A DNA stretch of 52,137 nucleotides. Origin: Lachnospiraceae bacterium. GTDB taxonomy: Bacteria > Bacillota > Clostridia > Lachnospirales > Lachnospiraceae. The DNA is taken from the NCBI GenBank assembly GCA_017539565.1, contig JAFYCS010000009.1, positions 1-52,137 on the forward strand. Direction: 5' to 3'. Below, one piece after another: positions 16,791 to 26,299 of this stretch (positions within the stretch are counted from its first letter, which is position 1; each line of letters begins with the position of its first letter). The notes below the pieces were generated by a model, which did not search any database, was not told the DNA's origin, and saw nothing but the letters and a program-made list of their open reading frames with translations. A program made the position numbers and the translations under genes.

Positions 16791-17669
16791 ATGAAAATAT
16801 CAACAATACTTAATACCGGAATACCCACAGTATCCCTTGAGGTATTTCCGCCCAAGACCAGCGAAGTCTATGACAGCGTGGTAAAGTCCACCGGCGAAGT
16901 GGCTGCACTTAAGCCCGATTTCATGAGTGTGACTTACGGTGCTGCGGGATCCACAAGAAAGTATACTACCGACATTGCAGCCAATATCGAAAAGGCCGGA
17001 GTTACCGCCCTGGCACACCTTACCTGTGTCAATGCTTCAGAGGAGACCATCAGGGATCAGGTTGAGAGCCTTAAAGCGGTAGGCGTGGAAAACATCCTTG
17101 CTCTGCGCGGTGACCTTCCCGAAGGTGTGGAGAGCACCGATGAGTGGATCTACAAGCACGCCAGCGAGCTCATTCCGGTAATAAAGAAGTACGGGGATTT
17201 CTGCATCGGCGGAGCATGCTATCCGGAAAAGCATCCCGAGGCGGAAGACCTTAAGACCGATATCGCCAACATGAAGAAAAAGGTGGATGCGGGCTGTGAG
17301 TTCCTTACCACTCAGATGTTCTTCGACAATAATATCTTTTATAATTACTTATACCGTCTGCGTGACGCAGGCGTGATGGTACCTGTTATCGCGGGTATCA
17401 TGCCCGTTACCAATGCAAAGCAGATGGCAAGGATAATAAAGCTTTCCCAGGCGTTTATCCCCAGGCGTTATGTGGCGCTCTTAGACCGTTTCGGACATGA
17501 TCCGGCAGCCCTTAAGCAGGCGGCAATAGCTTATGCCACCGACCAGATCCTTGACCTGCTGGCCAACGGAGTGGATCACATCCATATCTATACTATGAAT
17601 AAGGCGGATGTGGCGGCAAAGATACAGGAGAACTTATCCGAGATAGTTCCCTCCTGTAAAAAGGCCTGA
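16791..17669 (+). CDS. metF: Methylenetetrahydrofolate reductase
   Basis: Flavoprotein reducing 5,10-methylene- to 5-methyl-tetrahydrofolate, the methyl donor for MetH encoded downstream. 292 residues, the normal bacterial length. Motifs: VSLEVFPPK near the N-terminus, FMSVTYGAAGSTRKYT, LRGDLPE (flavin/folate region) and DAGCEFLTTQMFFDN. The ATG at 16791 is chosen for the family N-terminus (MKISTILN) and AAAAGG just upstream; a longer in-frame start would read through the repeat. The next gene starts one base after its stop, so metF, the activation-domain gene and metH form an operon. Confidence 0.93.
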   Translation: MKISTILNTGIPTVSLEVFPPKTSEVYDSVVKSTGEVAALKPDFMSVTYGAAGSTRKYTTDIAANIEKAGVTALAHLTCVNASEETIRDQVESLKAVGVENILALRGDLPEGVESTDEWIYKHASELIPVIKKYGDFCIGGACYPEKHPEAEDLKTDIANMKKKVDAGCEFLTTQMFFDNNIFYNYLYRLRDAGVMVPVIAGIMPVTNAKQMARIIKLSQAFIPRRYVALLDRFGHDPAALKQAAIAYATDQILDLLANGVDHIHIYTMNKADVAAKIQENLSEIVPSCKKA

Positions 17670-17670
17670 G

Positions 17671-18285
17671 ATGGATAACACGGTACATACTTACATAGCT
17701 GATAATGCAGAACTGCTGATACCGGGCCGCGAGGTGGCCCGGTATTTAGGATACAGCCGTGAAGCGATACTGGCAGGGGATGAACTGATCGATGAAACAA
17801 TCAAAAAGGTCAGGACCTTTATGGCGGGAAAGGCTGTATACGGACGTTATCCCTTAAGTTTTTTTGATGATGACGGCATAGTGATGCCATACGGCAGGAT
17901 ACACAGTTCACAGCTGAGGGATAATCTTGAAGGATGTACGGAGATATACATCTTTGCGGCAACCATAGGTGCGGCTTTTGACAGGGAACTGACCCGTGCC
18001 AAAGTACGTTCCCTTGCGGATGCCGCCCTTCTGCAGGCGGCCGGAGCTGCTGCCATAGAAGCGGTGTGTGATGATCTGAACGAAAAGCTCGATGCAGAGG
18101 TACAGGCGGAAGGCCGGAAACTGCACAGGCGCTTCAGCCCCGGATACGGGGATTTTGATCTGGAGAATCAGAAGGGGCTGTTTGCAGTGCTCAACCCCTC
18201 TAAATATATAGGTCTGAGTTTGATGGATACACTTATCATGAGTCCCGAAAAATCGGTCAGTGCAGTCATAGGAGTTGAAGCATGA
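17671..18285 (+). CDS. Stand-alone methionine synthase activation-domain protein
   Basis: A 204-residue homologue of the C-terminal S-adenosylmethionine-binding reactivation domain of MetH. The signature RRFSPGYGDFDLENQ near residue 150 and TLIMSPEKSVSAVIGV at the end match that domain. In long enzymes it lies in the same chain and uses SAM and an electron donor to rescue oxidised cobalamin. Here it is a separate protein, while the metH product ends after its cobalamin domain. It sits one base after metF and overlaps the next gene by ATGA. Confidence 0.88.
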   Translation: MDNTVHTYIADNAELLIPGREVARYLGYSREAILAGDELIDETIKKVRTFMAGKAVYGRYPLSFFDDDGIVMPYGRIHSSQLRDNLEGCTEIYIFAATIGAAFDRELTRAKVRSLADAALLQAAGAAAIEAVCDDLNEKLDAEVQAEGRKLHRRFSPGYGDFDLENQKGLFAVLNPSKYIGLSLMDTLIMSPEKSVSAVIGVEA

Positions 18286-18893
18286 GTGTTTTTCTTTCGG
18301 AACAGAATCTGATCCTGATATACGCCCTGCTGATGATAGCGGCAGGTTTCATATGCTTCAGAGGCTACAGTGTATACAGGCTGGCACTGGCCATGATAGG
18401 GTTTGCGGTGGGTTTTTCCCGTGTGCAGCCGTATCTGGAGCTGTTAAAGCTCGATGAAGGGACCATACTTATCATACAGCTGGTGGCAGCTTTGGTATGC
18501 GCGGTCCTTGCCTGGAAGTTTTTGCGTATCGGCGTGTTCATCGCCGCATATCATTTTGCCCAGGATAATCTTTCTGCGGCTTTATCTGAAATGCTGGCCC
18601 AGAAGCTGGGGCTTCCCGAATTCGTATATCCGCTGTTTGCAATAGTCGCCGGCGCAGCCATTGCGTGGCTGATAGCCTGGCTTGTTATAAAATCCGAAAG
18701 GGTAGTGATAGTACTTATCACGTCGATCCTGGGTGCGTACGGAGCCGTGTATTTCCTGCGAAGCATATTGCCTCTGGTTCCTGCAGATATAGAAGCATTT
18801 GTTAATCTCCCCTCACTTGTGTGGATGGCTGCAGTAGCCCTTCTGGCACTGGCCGGTGTTTTTGCACAGGGGCTCTTCGGAAAAAGAAAGTAA
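18282..18893 (+). CDS. Small polytopic membrane protein (DUF4203/TMEM198-like)
   Basis: A 203-residue protein that is almost entirely membrane-spanning: about seven hydrophobic helices (for example LILIYALLMIAAGFICF, ILIIQLVAALVCAVLAWKFL, IVAGAAIAWLIAWLVI) and a basic end GKRK. It resembles DUF4203-type proteins, whose function is unknown. It is tightly coupled to the activation-domain gene (ATGA overlap) and lies 12 nt before metH. A link to methionine or cobalamin transport is possible, but only position supports it. Confidence 0.7.
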   Translation: MSVFLSEQNLILIYALLMIAAGFICFRGYSVYRLALAMIGFAVGFSRVQPYLELLKLDEGTILIIQLVAALVCAVLAWKFLRIGVFIAAYHFAQDNLSAALSEMLAQKLGLPEFVYPLFAIVAGAAIAWLIAWLVIKSERVVIVLITSILGAYGAVYFLRSILPLVPADIEAFVNLPSLVWMAAVALLALAGVFAQGLFGKRK

Positions 18894-18905
18894 AGAGGTA
18901 AATGC

Positions 18906-21407
18906 ATGAACATAGTTGAACATATAAAGAACGGTTTTACATATTTTGACGGAGGCTGCGGCACCATACTGCAGGCTGCGGGCCTTCAGCCAGGAGAGCT
19001 TCCCGAGCGCTGGAACATGGAGCATCCCGACGTTATACAGGGCATGCACTATGATTATCTTATGGCCGGGGTAAACATCTTAAAGACCAATACCTTCGGT
19101 GCAAATATAATGAAATTCCCCGGGGATGGCGAACTGGAAGGGATAATAAAAGCTGCGGTGGACAACGCTCGTGCTGCGATCAATGCAGTAGAGAGCTGTA
19201 CTCCGCTGCCCGGCAGGAGTGACGATTTTTCGAAGGCATCCGAAAAGCATTACGTATCACTTGACGTGGGACCTCTGGGAAAACTCTTAAAACCTCTGGG
19301 AGACCTGGATTTTGAAGATGCCTATGAGATTTTCTTAAAGACAGTAAAAGCAGGCATGGCCTGCGATGTGGACCTTATCCTCATCGAGACCATGAACGAT
19401 ATATACGAGGCCAAGGCTGCCATCCTTGCGGCAAAGGAGAGCGGACTGCCTGTTTTCCTTACCACTGCATATGATGAGAGCCATAAGCTCCTGACGGGTG
19501 CCGACCCCAGGACGGTGGTGGCAGTGGCGGAAGGTCTGGGAGTTGACGCACTGGGTGTCAACTGTTCACTGGGCCCCGATGAGATGATGGGTATAGTGGA
19601 TGAGCTGTGCGAATACGCCAGCGTACCCGTGATAGTCAATCCCAATGCGGGACTGCCCAGGACAGAGGGCGGAAAGACCGTATATGACGTGCTGCCCGAA
19701 GGCTTTGCAAAGTCCATGGAGCAGATCGCAGCCAAGGGTGCCAGGATACTGGGCGGCTGCTGCGGCACCACGCCTCCCCATATCGGTGCGATGATAGACA
19801 CCGTCAGGAAGATGACTCCGCTGCCTTTAAGTGAGAAGCAGCATACACTTATAACTTCCTATACCCATAGTGTGGAATTCGGCATACGTCCCATACTGAT
19901 AGGTGAGCGCATCAATCCTACGGGCAAAAAGCGTCTTAAGGAAGCGCTGCGCAATGATGATATGGATTACATCCTCCAGCAGGGACTGCTGCAGCAGGAC
20001 CAGCATGCAGATGTGCTTGATGTCAACGTGGGCCTGCCGGAGATAGACGAGCCGGAGATGATGATAAAGGCGGTAACGCAGCTGCAGGCCGTCTGTGATC
20101 TGCCGCTGCAGATAGATACCACCGATCCTGTCGCCATGGAGAGGGCGTTGCGCCGCTATAACGGCAAGCCCATGATCAATTCCGTAAACGGCAAGGAAGA
20201 AGTCATGAAGCAGGTATTCCCGCTGGCAAAGAAATACGGCGGTCTGGTGGTTGCACTTACGATTGATGAAGAAGGCATCCCCACCACTGCGGAGGGACGT
20301 CTTAAGATAGCACAGAATATCTATGCAAAGGCCGCAGAGTACGGCATTAAGAAAAAGGATATCATAGTCGATCCCCTGGCAATGAGCATCAGTGCGGAGC
20401 CGGATTCCGCAAAGATCACTCTGGATGCCCTTAAGCTTATCAGGGATGATGCGCAGGGACTCACAAGTCTTGGCGTATCAAATATATCCTTCGGCCTGCC
20501 CAAGCGTGATCTGGTCAACGGCATCTTCTTTACCATGGCCATGATGAACGGGCTGTCTGCAGCCATTATGAATCCCGGCTCCATGGAGATGATGAAGGCT
20601 TACCGTTCCTTCTGCGCCTTAAAGGCCCTGGATGAAAACTGCATGGAGTATATAGGCTTTACGGATGAATACGAAGCGGCTGTAGCTTCCGCTGTACCTG
20701 CAGCGTCATCCGGAGAGGCAAAGACTAAAGCTTCTTCAGCCGTAAGCTATGACGGCATAAAAGATGAAAGACTGATCCCTCTTGTGGATACCGTGGTAAA
20801 GGGACTTAAGGAAAAGGCAGGGGCTTTAACGGCAGAGCTTCTTTCTGCGGATGTTCCCGCGATGGATATAATCGACGGGGCGCTGATACCGGCCCTTGAT
20901 ATAGTCGGTAAAGGCTTCGAAGCCAAGAAGGTATTCCTGCCCCAGCTGCTCATGAGTGCGGATTCCGCTTCGGCTGCCTTTGAATCCATAAAGGAGAAGA
21001 TCGCGGCAGCAGGAGAGAAGCAGGAGAGCAAGGGCAGGCTGATACTTGCCACGGTCAAGGGAGATATCCATGATATCGGCAAGAATATAGTAAAGGTACT
21101 GCTGGAAAATTACGGTTTTGATGTTATCGACCTGGGCAAGGATGTTCCGCCGGAGCTGATAGTTGAGACCGCGATAAAAGAGAATATAAAGCTGGTGGGC
21201 TTAAGCGCCCTGATGACCACTACCGTTCCCGCAATGGAAGAGACCATCAAACAGCTTCATGAAAAATGGCCCGAATGTAAGACCTGCGTAGGAGGAGCGG
21301 TCATGACCCCCGAATACGCAAAGATGATACAGGCAGACCGCTATTGTAAGGACGCAATGGAAACCGTAAGATTCGCGGAGGAGTTTTTCGCTTCCATGTC
21401 ATCCTGA
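18906..21407 (+). CDS. metH: Cobalamin-dependent methionine synthase lacking the activation domain
   Basis: Transfers methyl from methyl-tetrahydrofolate through cobalamin to homocysteine. 833 residues: homocysteine methyltransferase domain (1-300, zinc cysteines in GVNCSLGP and GGCCGTTPPH), pterin-binding domain (about 320-590, IGERINPTGKKRLKEAL), cobalamin cap and Rossmann domain (about 620-830, with the cobalamin His in GDIHDIG). The roughly 350-residue reactivation domain is absent and is supplied by the gene at 17671. An Ala/Ser-rich linker precedes the cap. The last codons and stop (ATG TCA TCC TGA) are the beginning of a dispersed repeat, which suggests the repeat changed the gene's end. 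Confidence 0.93.
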   Translation: MNIVEHIKNGFTYFDGGCGTILQAAGLQPGELPERWNMEHPDVIQGMHYDYLMAGVNILKTNTFGANIMKFPGDGELEGIIKAAVDNARAAINAVESCTPLPGRSDDFSKASEKHYVSLDVGPLGKLLKPLGDLDFEDAYEIFLKTVKAGMACDVDLILIETMNDIYEAKAAILAAKESGLPVFLTTAYDESHKLLTGADPRTVVAVAEGLGVDALGVNCSLGPDEMMGIVDELCEYASVPVIVNPNAGLPRTEGGKTVYDVLPEGFAKSMEQIAAKGARILGGCCGTTPPHIGAMIDTVRKMTPLPLSEKQHTLITSYTHSVEFGIRPILIGERINPTGKKRLKEALRNDDMDYILQQGLLQQDQHADVLDVNVGLPEIDEPEMMIKAVTQLQAVCDLPLQIDTTDPVAMERALRRYNGKPMINSVNGKEEVMKQVFPLAKKYGGLVVALTIDEEGIPTTAEGRLKIAQNIYAKAAEYGIKKKDIIVDPLAMSISAEPDSAKITLDALKLIRDDAQGLTSLGVSNISFGLPKRDLVNGIFFTMAMMNGLSAAIMNPGSMEMMKAYRSFCALKALDENCMEYIGFTDEYEAAVASAVPAASSGEAKTKASSAVSYDGIKDERLIPLVDTVVKGLKEKAGALTAELLSADVPAMDIIDGALIPALDIVGKGFEAKKVFLPQLLMSADSASAAFESIKEKIAAAGEKQESKGRLILATVKGDIHDIGKNIVKVLLENYGFDVIDLGKDVPPELIVETAIKENIKLVGLSALMTTTVPAMEETIKQLHEKWPECKTCVGGAVMTPEYAKMIQADRYCKDAMETVRFAEEFFASMSS

Positions 21408-21425
21408 GCGAAGCGAAGGAGCTTA
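21397..21425 (+). repeat. Short dispersed hairpin repeat, copy 3 (overlaps metH stop)
   Basis: Starts TGTCATCCTGAGCG and ends AAGGAGCTTAA; one arm base differs (AGGAG instead of AGGAT). It supplies the metH stop codon and ends 17 nt before the next start. Confidence 0.85.
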
Positions 21426-21442
21426 ATAAGAAAGGTGCATCA

Positions 21443-22438
21443 ATGTTCTACATCATAATCAATCCTACCGCCCGTTCGGGGAAGGGTATGAAGATATGGC
21501 AGGAGCTGCGTAAAGAGCTGGATGATAAGCAGGTTGAGTACCGTTATTATTACACTGCCAAAGACCGTAAGGCCGGGACGATAGTAAAGTGTATCCTGAA
21601 CAAGGACAAAGGCACGGTAAACCTTATACTCCTTGGAGGTGACGGTACCGTAAACGAGACCGTAAACGGCATCGCGGCTGCGGGAGACAAGTGCTTTTCA
21701 AGGCTTAAACTCTGCTATATTCCTACCGGATCCGCCAGTGACCTGGCCAGGGCGTTAGAGCTTCCCGATGATCCCCTAAAGAGCCTTAAAAGGATACTGG
21801 CAGCAGGGGACGGACAGATGTCCTGGATGGACGGGGAACCTCCCGCCAGGGAGCGCCGCACCGATCTGGGCCTGCTCACCTATAATGAGGCCGAGCGTGA
21901 AGATATGAACGGACACAGGCGTTACTTTATCGTGAGCGCCGGTATAGGCTTTGATGCTGCGGTATGTGCTGAGGTAGCACGTTCCAGATTAAAGAAATTC
22001 TTTAACAAACTGGGGCTGGGGGGACTGGTCTACGGCTTTATCTGTTTAAAGGGCCTGCTGACGGCGCCCAAGGCAGACTGCAATATCTATATGGACGGAA
22101 AAAGAGTCTATCCTGCCCGTGACTGTATACTTGTGGCTGTGATGAACCATAAGTACCAGGGCGGCGGAGTGATGTTCGCACCGGAGGCGGACAGCACCGA
22201 CGGTGAGCTGGATCTGTGCTTTACCGACAGGATAAATAGGCGCAGGGTGCTGTTTGTATTTCCCAAAGCATACAGCGGCGATCATGTGGGGACTAAGGGC
22301 ATATGCATAGACAGGTCGTCAGAGGTGCGTATCACCTCATCACAGATGCTCTATGTGCATACCGACGGGGAAGTGACCACCAGGGCAATGGACATCAGTG
22401 CCAGATGCCTGGCAGGAAAACTGCGTCTGTTGGTATAG
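21443..22438 (+). CDS. Diacylglycerol kinase family lipid kinase
   Basis: A cytosolic, membrane-associating kinase of the DagK/YegS/sphingosine-kinase family, 331 residues. The N-terminal catalytic domain has IINPTARSGKG, the nucleotide motif LGGDGTVNETVNGI and IPTGSASDLARAL (with NDF replaced by SDL); the C-terminal beta domain has the APEADSTDGELDLCF pattern. Members phosphorylate diacylglycerol for phospholipid recycling or unknown lipids. AAAGGTG precedes the ATG. A second family member lies at 23737 beyond glyA; the two differ enough not to be a recent duplication. Confidence 0.87.
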   Translation: MFYIIINPTARSGKGMKIWQELRKELDDKQVEYRYYYTAKDRKAGTIVKCILNKDKGTVNLILLGGDGTVNETVNGIAAAGDKCFSRLKLCYIPTGSASDLARALELPDDPLKSLKRILAAGDGQMSWMDGEPPARERRTDLGLLTYNEAEREDMNGHRRYFIVSAGIGFDAAVCAEVARSRLKKFFNKLGLGGLVYGFICLKGLLTAPKADCNIYMDGKRVYPARDCILVAVMNHKYQGGGVMFAPEADSTDGELDLCFTDRINRRRVLFVFPKAYSGDHVGTKGICIDRSSEVRITSSQMLYVHTDGEVTTRAMDISARCLAGKLRLLV

Positions 22439-22455
22439 CGTAATAAAGATAAATA

Positions 22456-22464
22456 TGTTACAAT
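22456..22464 (+). promoter_or_regulatory. Possible extended -10 promoter for glyA
   Basis: TGTTACAAT gives an extended TGN plus TACAAT -10 element with no convincing -35 at normal spacing. It lies 30 nt before the glyA start in a small AT-rich gap. Confidence 0.45.
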
Positions 22465-22494
22465 AAACACAATATTTTTTAGGAGGAAAGACCA

Positions 22495-23733
22495 ATGTAT
22501 TCTATCGACGAATTAAAAGCTGTTGATCCCGATATAGCTCAGGCTATACAGGACGAGCAGGCAAGACAGAACAGCCATATCGAGCTCATCGCTTCCGAGA
22601 ACTGGGTGAGCCATGCGGTTATGGCAGCAATGGGCAGCGTTCTTACAAACAAGTATGCTGAGGGTTATCCCGGAAAGCGTTACTACGGCGGCTGCGATTG
22701 TGTTGACGTAGTTGAGACCCTGGCTATTGAGCGTGCAAAGGAACTCTTCGGATGCACTTATGCAAACGTTCAGCCCCACTCAGGTGCACAGGCTAACCTG
22801 GCTGTACAGTTCGCTATCTGCCAGCCCGGCGATACCATCATGGGTATGAACCTTGATCACGGCGGACATCTGACTCACGGCAGCCCGGTTAATATCTCCG
22901 GTACATACTTCAATATCGTACCTTACGGTGTTAACAATGACGGATTCATCGATTATGACGAGCTTGAGCGTATCGCAGTTGAGTGCAAGCCCAAGATGAT
23001 CATCGCAGGTGCTTCCGCTTATGCACGTACCATCGACTTCAAGAGATTCCGTGAAGTTGCGGATAAGGTAGGCGCAGTGCTGATGGTGGATATGGCTCAT
23101 ATCGCAGGTCTTGTTGCTACAGGCCTTCATCCTTCACCCATCCCTTATGCGGATGTAGTGACCACCACCACCCACAAGACCTTAAGAGGACCCAGAGGCG
23201 GTCTTATCTTATCAAGCGAAGAGAACGCTAAGAAGTATAAGTTCAACAAGGCTGTGTTCCCCGGCATCCAGGGCGGACCTCTTATGCATGTTATCGCAGC
23301 AAAGGCTGTATGCTTTAAAGAGGCTCTTTCCGATGACTTCAAGACATACTGCCAGGGTATCGTAGACAATGCACAGGCTCTTGCAAACGGACTGCTCAGC
23401 AGAGGCCTTAAGATAGTATCCGGCGGCACCGACAATCACCTGATGCTTCTTGACCTTACTTCATTCAACCTGACCGGTAAAGAGGTAGAGGCATGGATGG
23501 ATGCGGCTCATCTTACCGCAAACAAGAACACCATACCCAACGATCCCCAGAAGCCCAATGTTACCAGCGGTATCCGTCTGGGAACACCTTCCGTTACCAG
23601 CCGTGGCATGAACACCGCTGATATGGACAGGATCGCAGAGGCTATCTCCATCATCGTTAAGGAGAAGGAAGCAGGCATTCCCGCAGCAAAGGCAATCGTT
23701 GAGGAACTTACCGCAAAGTATCCTCTTAATTAA
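22495..23733 (+). CDS. glyA: Serine hydroxymethyltransferase
   Basis: PLP enzyme converting serine and tetrahydrofolate to glycine and 5,10-methylene-tetrahydrofolate, feeding MetF and MetH encoded upstream. 412 residues, normal length. Motifs: [30 protein letters not shown]-like [13 protein letters not shown], and the cofactor lysine in [20 protein letters not shown] lies about 10 nt before the ATG. Codon use looks strongly optimised, as in highly expressed genes. It probably has its own promoter. Confidence 0.96.
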   Translation: MYSIDELKAVDPDIAQAIQDEQARQNSHIELIASENWVSHAVMAAMGSVLTNKYAEGYPGKRYYGGCDCVDVVETLAIERAKELFGCTYANVQPHSGAQANLAVQFAICQPGDTIMGMNLDHGGHLTHGSPVNISGTYFNIVPYGVNNDGFIDYDELERIAVECKPKMIIAGASAYARTIDFKRFREVADKVGAVLMVDMAHIAGLVATGLHPSPIPYADVVTTTTHKTLRGPRGGLILSSEENAKKYKFNKAVFPGIQGGPLMHVIAAKAVCFKEALSDDFKTYCQGIVDNAQALANGLLSRGLKIVSGGTDNHLMLLDLTSFNLTGKEVEAWMDAAHLTANKNTIPNDPQKPNVTSGIRLGTPSVTSRGMNTADMDRIAEAISIIVKEKEAGIPAAKAIVEELTAKYPLN

Positions 23734-23736
23734 GAG

Positions 23737-24630
23737 ATGGCATCGTATAAAAAACTTTTATTTATCGTAAATCCCCATGCGGGGATAAAGAAAAAGGACA
23801 GTGCGTTAAGCGACATCATACTTACTTTTTCCGATCATTATTACGAGACTATCGTGTGCTTCACCAGAGAGCCCGGAGACGCGGCTAATCTGGTGAAGGA
23901 GCACGTAGATGATGAGATCGACAGAGTGGTATGCATGGGCGGTGACGGTACCCTGAGCGAAGTCATTGCAGGACTTCGCAAATACAGCTGGGATAAACCA
24001 TTAGGATATATCCCGGCAGGGTCTACCAATGATTTCGCCGCCAGCTTAAAGCTGCCGTCTGATCCCGGAGAGGCTGCCGAATGTGTGATGAAAGGCAAGC
24101 CCCACCGGCTTGATATAGGAACATTTAACGGCAGGCAGTTTGTGTATACCGCTTCATGCGGGATATTTACACGTGCCTCCTATGATACGCCGCAGAGGAT
24201 AAAGAATGTGTTCGGCCATGCAGCGTATATTCTTGAAGGAATGAAGGAGCTTACCCAGATACGCTCCTGGCATATGCGTGTCGTAGTGGACGGACACGTG
24301 TATGAAGATAATTACCTCTTTGTGTCGGTGTGCAACACCTTTTCACTTGGAGGCGTGATGAGCCTTGGAAATGCAAATGTAAGCCTTTCTGATGGCTTTT
24401 TTGAACTGATGCTGATATCCATGCCCAGGGATCTGATTCAGCTTGGAGAGATCGTTCAGGCACTCCAGGAGCAGAAGTTCGATACTCCCCTGGTGCAGTT
24501 TATTAAAGTGGATCAGGTATCATTCTTCTGTGCGGAAAAGCCGGACTGGTCATTGGACGGCGAGAAGGCAGAGGGACTTGAAACAAACAAGATAGGCGTC
24601 ATTCCCGGAGGGGTCAGGATGTTTTACTAG
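23737..24630 (+). CDS. Diacylglycerol kinase family lipid kinase (second copy)
   Basis: A 297-residue YegS/BmrU-type lipid kinase. The catalytic motif is MGGDGTLSEVIAGL, with IPAGSTNDFAASLKLP (canonical NDF, unlike the copy at 21443) and the C-terminal SLSDGFFELMLI acidic metal site. It begins 3 nt after the glyA stop with no strong ribosome site, so translation is probably coupled to glyA. The substrate is not predictable. It is followed by two tandem copies of the dispersed repeat. Confidence 0.85.
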   Translation: MASYKKLLFIVNPHAGIKKKDSALSDIILTFSDHYYETIVCFTREPGDAANLVKEHVDDEIDRVVCMGGDGTLSEVIAGLRKYSWDKPLGYIPAGSTNDFAASLKLPSDPGEAAECVMKGKPHRLDIGTFNGRQFVYTASCGIFTRASYDTPQRIKNVFGHAAYILEGMKELTQIRSWHMRVVVDGHVYEDNYLFVSVCNTFSLGGVMSLGNANVSLSDGFFELMLISMPRDLIQLGEIVQALQEQKFDTPLVQFIKVDQVSFFCAEKPDWSLDGEKAEGLETNKIGVIPGGVRMFY

Positions 24631-24638
24631 CTATAGAA

Positions 24639-24690
24639 TGTCATCCTGAGCGCCGGATCAGTGTCATCCTGAGCGCAGCGAAGGATCTTA
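24639..24690 (+). repeat. Short dispersed hairpin repeat, copy 4 (shortened plus full unit)
   Basis: A shortened unit (24639-24660, arms ATCC/GGAT) followed by a full unit (24662-24690, arms ATCCT/AGGAT). It ends 13 nt before the next start codon. Confidence 0.85.
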
Positions 24691-24703
24691 TGGAGGGTTA
24701 CGT

Positions 24704-26299
24704 ATGAAGCTTACTTTTGTGGGTGCAGCTCATGAGGTTACAGGCAGCTGTCATTATCTGGAGGCGTGCGGAAAGCACATTCTGTTGGACTGCGGCATGG
24801 AGCAGGGCATTGATGTCTACGAGAACGTAGACATCCCCATAGAGGAGGGGCTTATAGATTATGTGCTTCTCTCACATGCACATATCGATCATTCGGGGCT
24901 TCTGCCCCTTATCTACGCCAGAGGCTTCAGAGGCCAGATAATGGCTACCGAAGCAACGGTGGATCTTTGCAGCATCATGCTGCGTGACTCAGCACACATA
25001 CAGATGCAGGAAGCAGAATGGAAGAACCGCAAGGCACAGCGAAGCGCGGCCAATGCGGTAGAGCCTTTATACACCATGGAAGATGCCATGGGTGCTATAC
25101 GCAGGCTGGTTCCGTTCGATTATGATGAGATATATGAGCTCTGTGACGGTATCAAATTCCGCTTTACGGATGTTGGACATCTCCTGGGCTCTGCAAGTAT
25201 AGAGATATGGATCACCGAAGGAAACGAAACGCGCAAGCTGGTATTCTCCGGTGACATAGGAAATAAAAAGGGAACCCTCATCCGTGAGCCCCAGTATGTT
25301 AAGGGTGCGGATTATGTCATCATGGAATCCACTTACGGAACCAGATATCATGATGAGAACCATCCCGATTATGTAGGCAATCTGGCAAAGCTCATTTCCG
25401 ATACCCTGGGCCGCGGCGGAAATCTGGTCATACCTTCCTTTGCCGTGGGCCGTACCCAGGAGATGCTGTATTATATACGTGAGATAAAGGCTAAGGGTCT
25501 TGTTACCAACGTGCCGGACTTCCCGGTATATGTGGACTCGCCTCTTGCGGTAGAAGCTACGGAGATCTTTAAGAAGAATCAGGCTGACTGTTTCTCGGGT
25601 GATGCACTCGAGCTGGTAAAGTCAGGGATCAATCCCCTTACTTTCCCGGGACTGCAGCTTTCCATCACAAGCGATGAATCAAAGCTGATAAACTTTGACA
25701 GTGAGCCCAAGGTTATCATCTCAGCATCAGGTATGTGTGATGCCGGCCGTATCAGACATCACTTAAAGCATAATCTGTGGCGCGAGGAATCTACCATACT
25801 CTTTGTCGGTTACCAGGCTGTGGGTACTCTGGGCCGCATTCTTATAGACGGAGAGAAGGAGATCAAGCTCTTTGGAGAACCCATCGAAGTCCGGGCTACC
25901 ATAGCGCAGCTCCCCGGTATGAGCGGACATGCCGATAAGGCCGGACTCATCGAGTGGATACAGAAGATAGGAGATAAGCCCAGGAAGGTATTCGTGGTAC
26001 ACGGCGATGAGGATAATGCTACGCTCTTTACCAAGTGTCTTAAAGATGAATACGGCTATGATGCATACGCTCCTTACAGTGGCTGCTCCTTTGATATGAT
26101 AACGGGTGAGTTCATCACCCAGACAGTGGGCATACCCAAAAAGAAGAAGGCGAAACGTCTTTCGGATGTATTCCAGCGGCTGCTGGCTGCAGGCCAGCGC
26201 CTGATCGCCGTTATCTACAAGAACGAAGGCGGCGCAAACAAAGACCTTGCCAAATTTGCGGATCAGATCAATTCGCTGTCCGATAAATGGGACAGATGA
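24704..26299 (+). CDS. Metallo-beta-lactamase/beta-CASP RNase-family protein
   Basis: A cytosolic zinc hydrolase of the beta-CASP group acting on RNA, 531 residues. Metal motifs: LSHAHIDHSGLLP (HxHxDH), VGHLLGSASI and FSGDIGN; the beta-CASP insert follows MESTYG (from about 205) with SFAVGRTQEMLYYI; the RMMBL end has LPGMSGHADKAGLIEW and VHGDE. The length exceeds the minimal YsnF/CPSF-like form by a basic C-terminal tail (KKKKAKRLSDVF...). GGAGGG precedes the ATG. Its stop overlaps the next gene, so it may head the operon of unknown genes that follows. Confidence 0.88.
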   Translation: MKLTFVGAAHEVTGSCHYLEACGKHILLDCGMEQGIDVYENVDIPIEEGLIDYVLLSHAHIDHSGLLPLIYARGFRGQIMATEATVDLCSIMLRDSAHIQMQEAEWKNRKAQRSAANAVEPLYTMEDAMGAIRRLVPFDYDEIYELCDGIKFRFTDVGHLLGSASIEIWITEGNETRKLVFSGDIGNKKGTLIREPQYVKGADYVIMESTYGTRYHDENHPDYVGNLAKLISDTLGRGGNLVIPSFAVGRTQEMLYYIREIKAKGLVTNVPDFPVYVDSPLAVEATEIFKKNQADCFSGDALELVKSGINPLTFPGLQLSITSDESKLINFDSEPKVIISASGMCDAGRIRHHLKHNLWREESTILFVGYQAVGTLGRILIDGEKEIKLFGEPIEVRATIAQLPGMSGHADKAGLIEWIQKIGDKPRKVFVVHGDEDNATLFTKCLKDEYGYDAYAPYSGCSFDMITGEFITQTVGIPKKKKAKRLSDVFQRLLAAGQRLIAVIYKNEGGANKDLAKFADQINSLSDKWDR

